Positions 22,663 through 22,870 of a stretch of DNA of 22,870 bases are shown one piece after another (the stretch's first letter is position 1; each line of letters opens with the position of its first letter). The notes beneath the pieces are model-generated. The model searched no databases. It was not told the origin of the DNA and worked only from the letters and a program-made list of their open reading frames with translations. The DNA comes from Cocleimonas sp. (lineage in GTDB: Bacteria; Pseudomonadota; Gammaproteobacteria; Thiotrichales; Thiotrichaceae), in contig JAKIUW010000039.1 of NCBI GenBank assembly GCA_021647365.1, positions 1 through 22,870 of the forward strand, given 5' to 3'. Made by a program: the position numbers and the translations under genes.

Positions 22663-22739
22663 AAAGCACACCCCCCCACTTTTACATGATGTTTTTTATA
22701 AGAGCACAAAACACCATGTAAAAGTGGGGGGGTGTGCTT
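22663..22739. repeat. Perfect inverted pair of the G-tract repeat after ynbD
   Basis: Arm 1 (22664-22688) is AAGCACA, C7, ACTTTTACATG. Arm 2 (22715-22739) is its exact 25-nt complement with G7. The flanks ATGTTTT and AAAACACC extend the stem to about 35 bp with one mismatch, leaving a loop of roughly 6-12 nt near 22695-22706. It lies right after the last ynb gene and may act as a transcript end or an RNA-stabilising hairpin. Confidence 0.92.
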
Positions 22740-22742
22740 GTA

Positions 22743-22870
22743 CTCACTACTGTCCCGTTAACTTCATAACATCACCATTTGATTAAAGTCATGTTGTTTT
22801 CTATTGGGTGGATCACCTCGAAGAAGTGCCATAAGGTCGCGCTTCTCAAACAAATTAAGCTGTAACAATC
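22743..22870 (-). mobile_element. C-terminal end of an IS4-type transposase, cut by the window edge
   Basis: On the minus strand an open frame from the window edge to a TGA (22764-22766) encodes NLFEKRDLMALLRGDPPNRK and ends FNQMVML. The NLFEKRDLMALLRGDPP stretch is typical of the C-terminus of one group of IS4-family transposases (recalled, not searched). CTACTGTCCCGTTAA (22747-22761) just beyond the stop looks like the element's terminal inverted repeat. The element would then end within a few bases of the repeat pair finishing at 22739. Confidence 0.65.

Noticed and set aside
125..22739. CRISPR array
   Set aside because: The repeats are dispersed over kilobases at irregular distances with genes between them, and no cas genes are present.
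12124..22739. Inverted pairs as terminal repeats of a coding transposon
   Set aside because: The pairs enclose only 1-26 nt, and larger combinations of copies span ordinary housekeeping genes with no transposase.
22788..22800. GGATCACCTC resembling the 3' end of 16S rRNA
   Set aside because: It lies in the minus-strand transposase frame (codons for RGDPP) and no rRNA sequence surrounds it.

Overview
The window looks like the chromosome of a moderately AT-rich gammaproteobacterium. The evidence is the ubiE-ubiJ-ubiB ubiquinone operon order, lipA, murI next to darP (yjgA), and a ynbABCD-type phospholipid operon, all best matched to gammaproteobacterial families. A marine Thiotrichales-like relative is only a guess. 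I see no rRNA, tRNA, CRISPR array or prophage. Insertion-sequence ends lie at both edges: an ISAs1-type transposase C-terminus at the left and an IS4-type one, on the minus strand, at the right. A decayed IS110-type transposase lies near 1.0-1.4 kb.

Layout. 1-2.2 kb is accessory: IS remnants, a small membrane protein and a cysteine-rich secreted protein. 2.2-5.3 kb (minus) is the ubiE-ubiJ-ubiB operon. 5.5-7.4 kb holds a secreted Lys/Arg-rich protein, a YqfO/NIF3-like protein and lipA. 7.4-9.6 kb (minus) is a two-gene unit: a JmjC/cupin-like putative Fe(II) oxygenase and a BioF2-like GNAT acyltransferase. 9.7-12.1 kb (minus) is murI, darP, a DHCW-motif cupin and an RBBP9/YdeN-type hydrolase. 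12.2-14.5 kb (minus) is a PaiB-like flavin-binding protein followed by a secreted protein resembling clan GH-A glycosidases. 14.8-22.65 kb (plus) is an expanded ynb locus: YnbA (CDP-alcohol phosphatidyltransferase), YnbB (CdsA-like cytidylyltransferase), a PlsC-like acyltransferase, then YnbC (hydrolase-methyltransferase fusion) and YnbD (PAP2 plus dual-specificity phosphatase fusion). A minus-strand diguanylate cyclase and an unknown secreted protein lie between the two halves.

The most unusual feature is an interspersed repeat. Its core reads TGTAAAAGT, then a G-tract of 5-13 bases, then TGTGCTT, often preceded by AAACACC. I count seven solitary copies and three inverted pairs in 22.9 kb. 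All seven solitary copies have the G-rich strand on the plus strand, although the genes beside them run both ways. Several copies lie within about 30 nt of a start codon. One forms the last codons and stop of ynbA and the likely ribosome-binding site of ynbB; losing one G there would fuse the two reading frames. One sits in the ynbA leader, where gaining one G would put a better-initiated upstream ATG in frame with ynbA. Two IS ends abut inverted pairs. I do not recognise the repeat as a named family. Its possible roles (REP/MITE-like element, strand-polar DNA motif, uptake-type sequence, contingency tract) are hypotheses.

The YnbABCD-type proteins, with the added acyltransferase, could build, acylate, dephosphorylate and remodel an unidentified phospholipid. 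The neighbouring c-di-GMP synthase may only be a positional coincidence.
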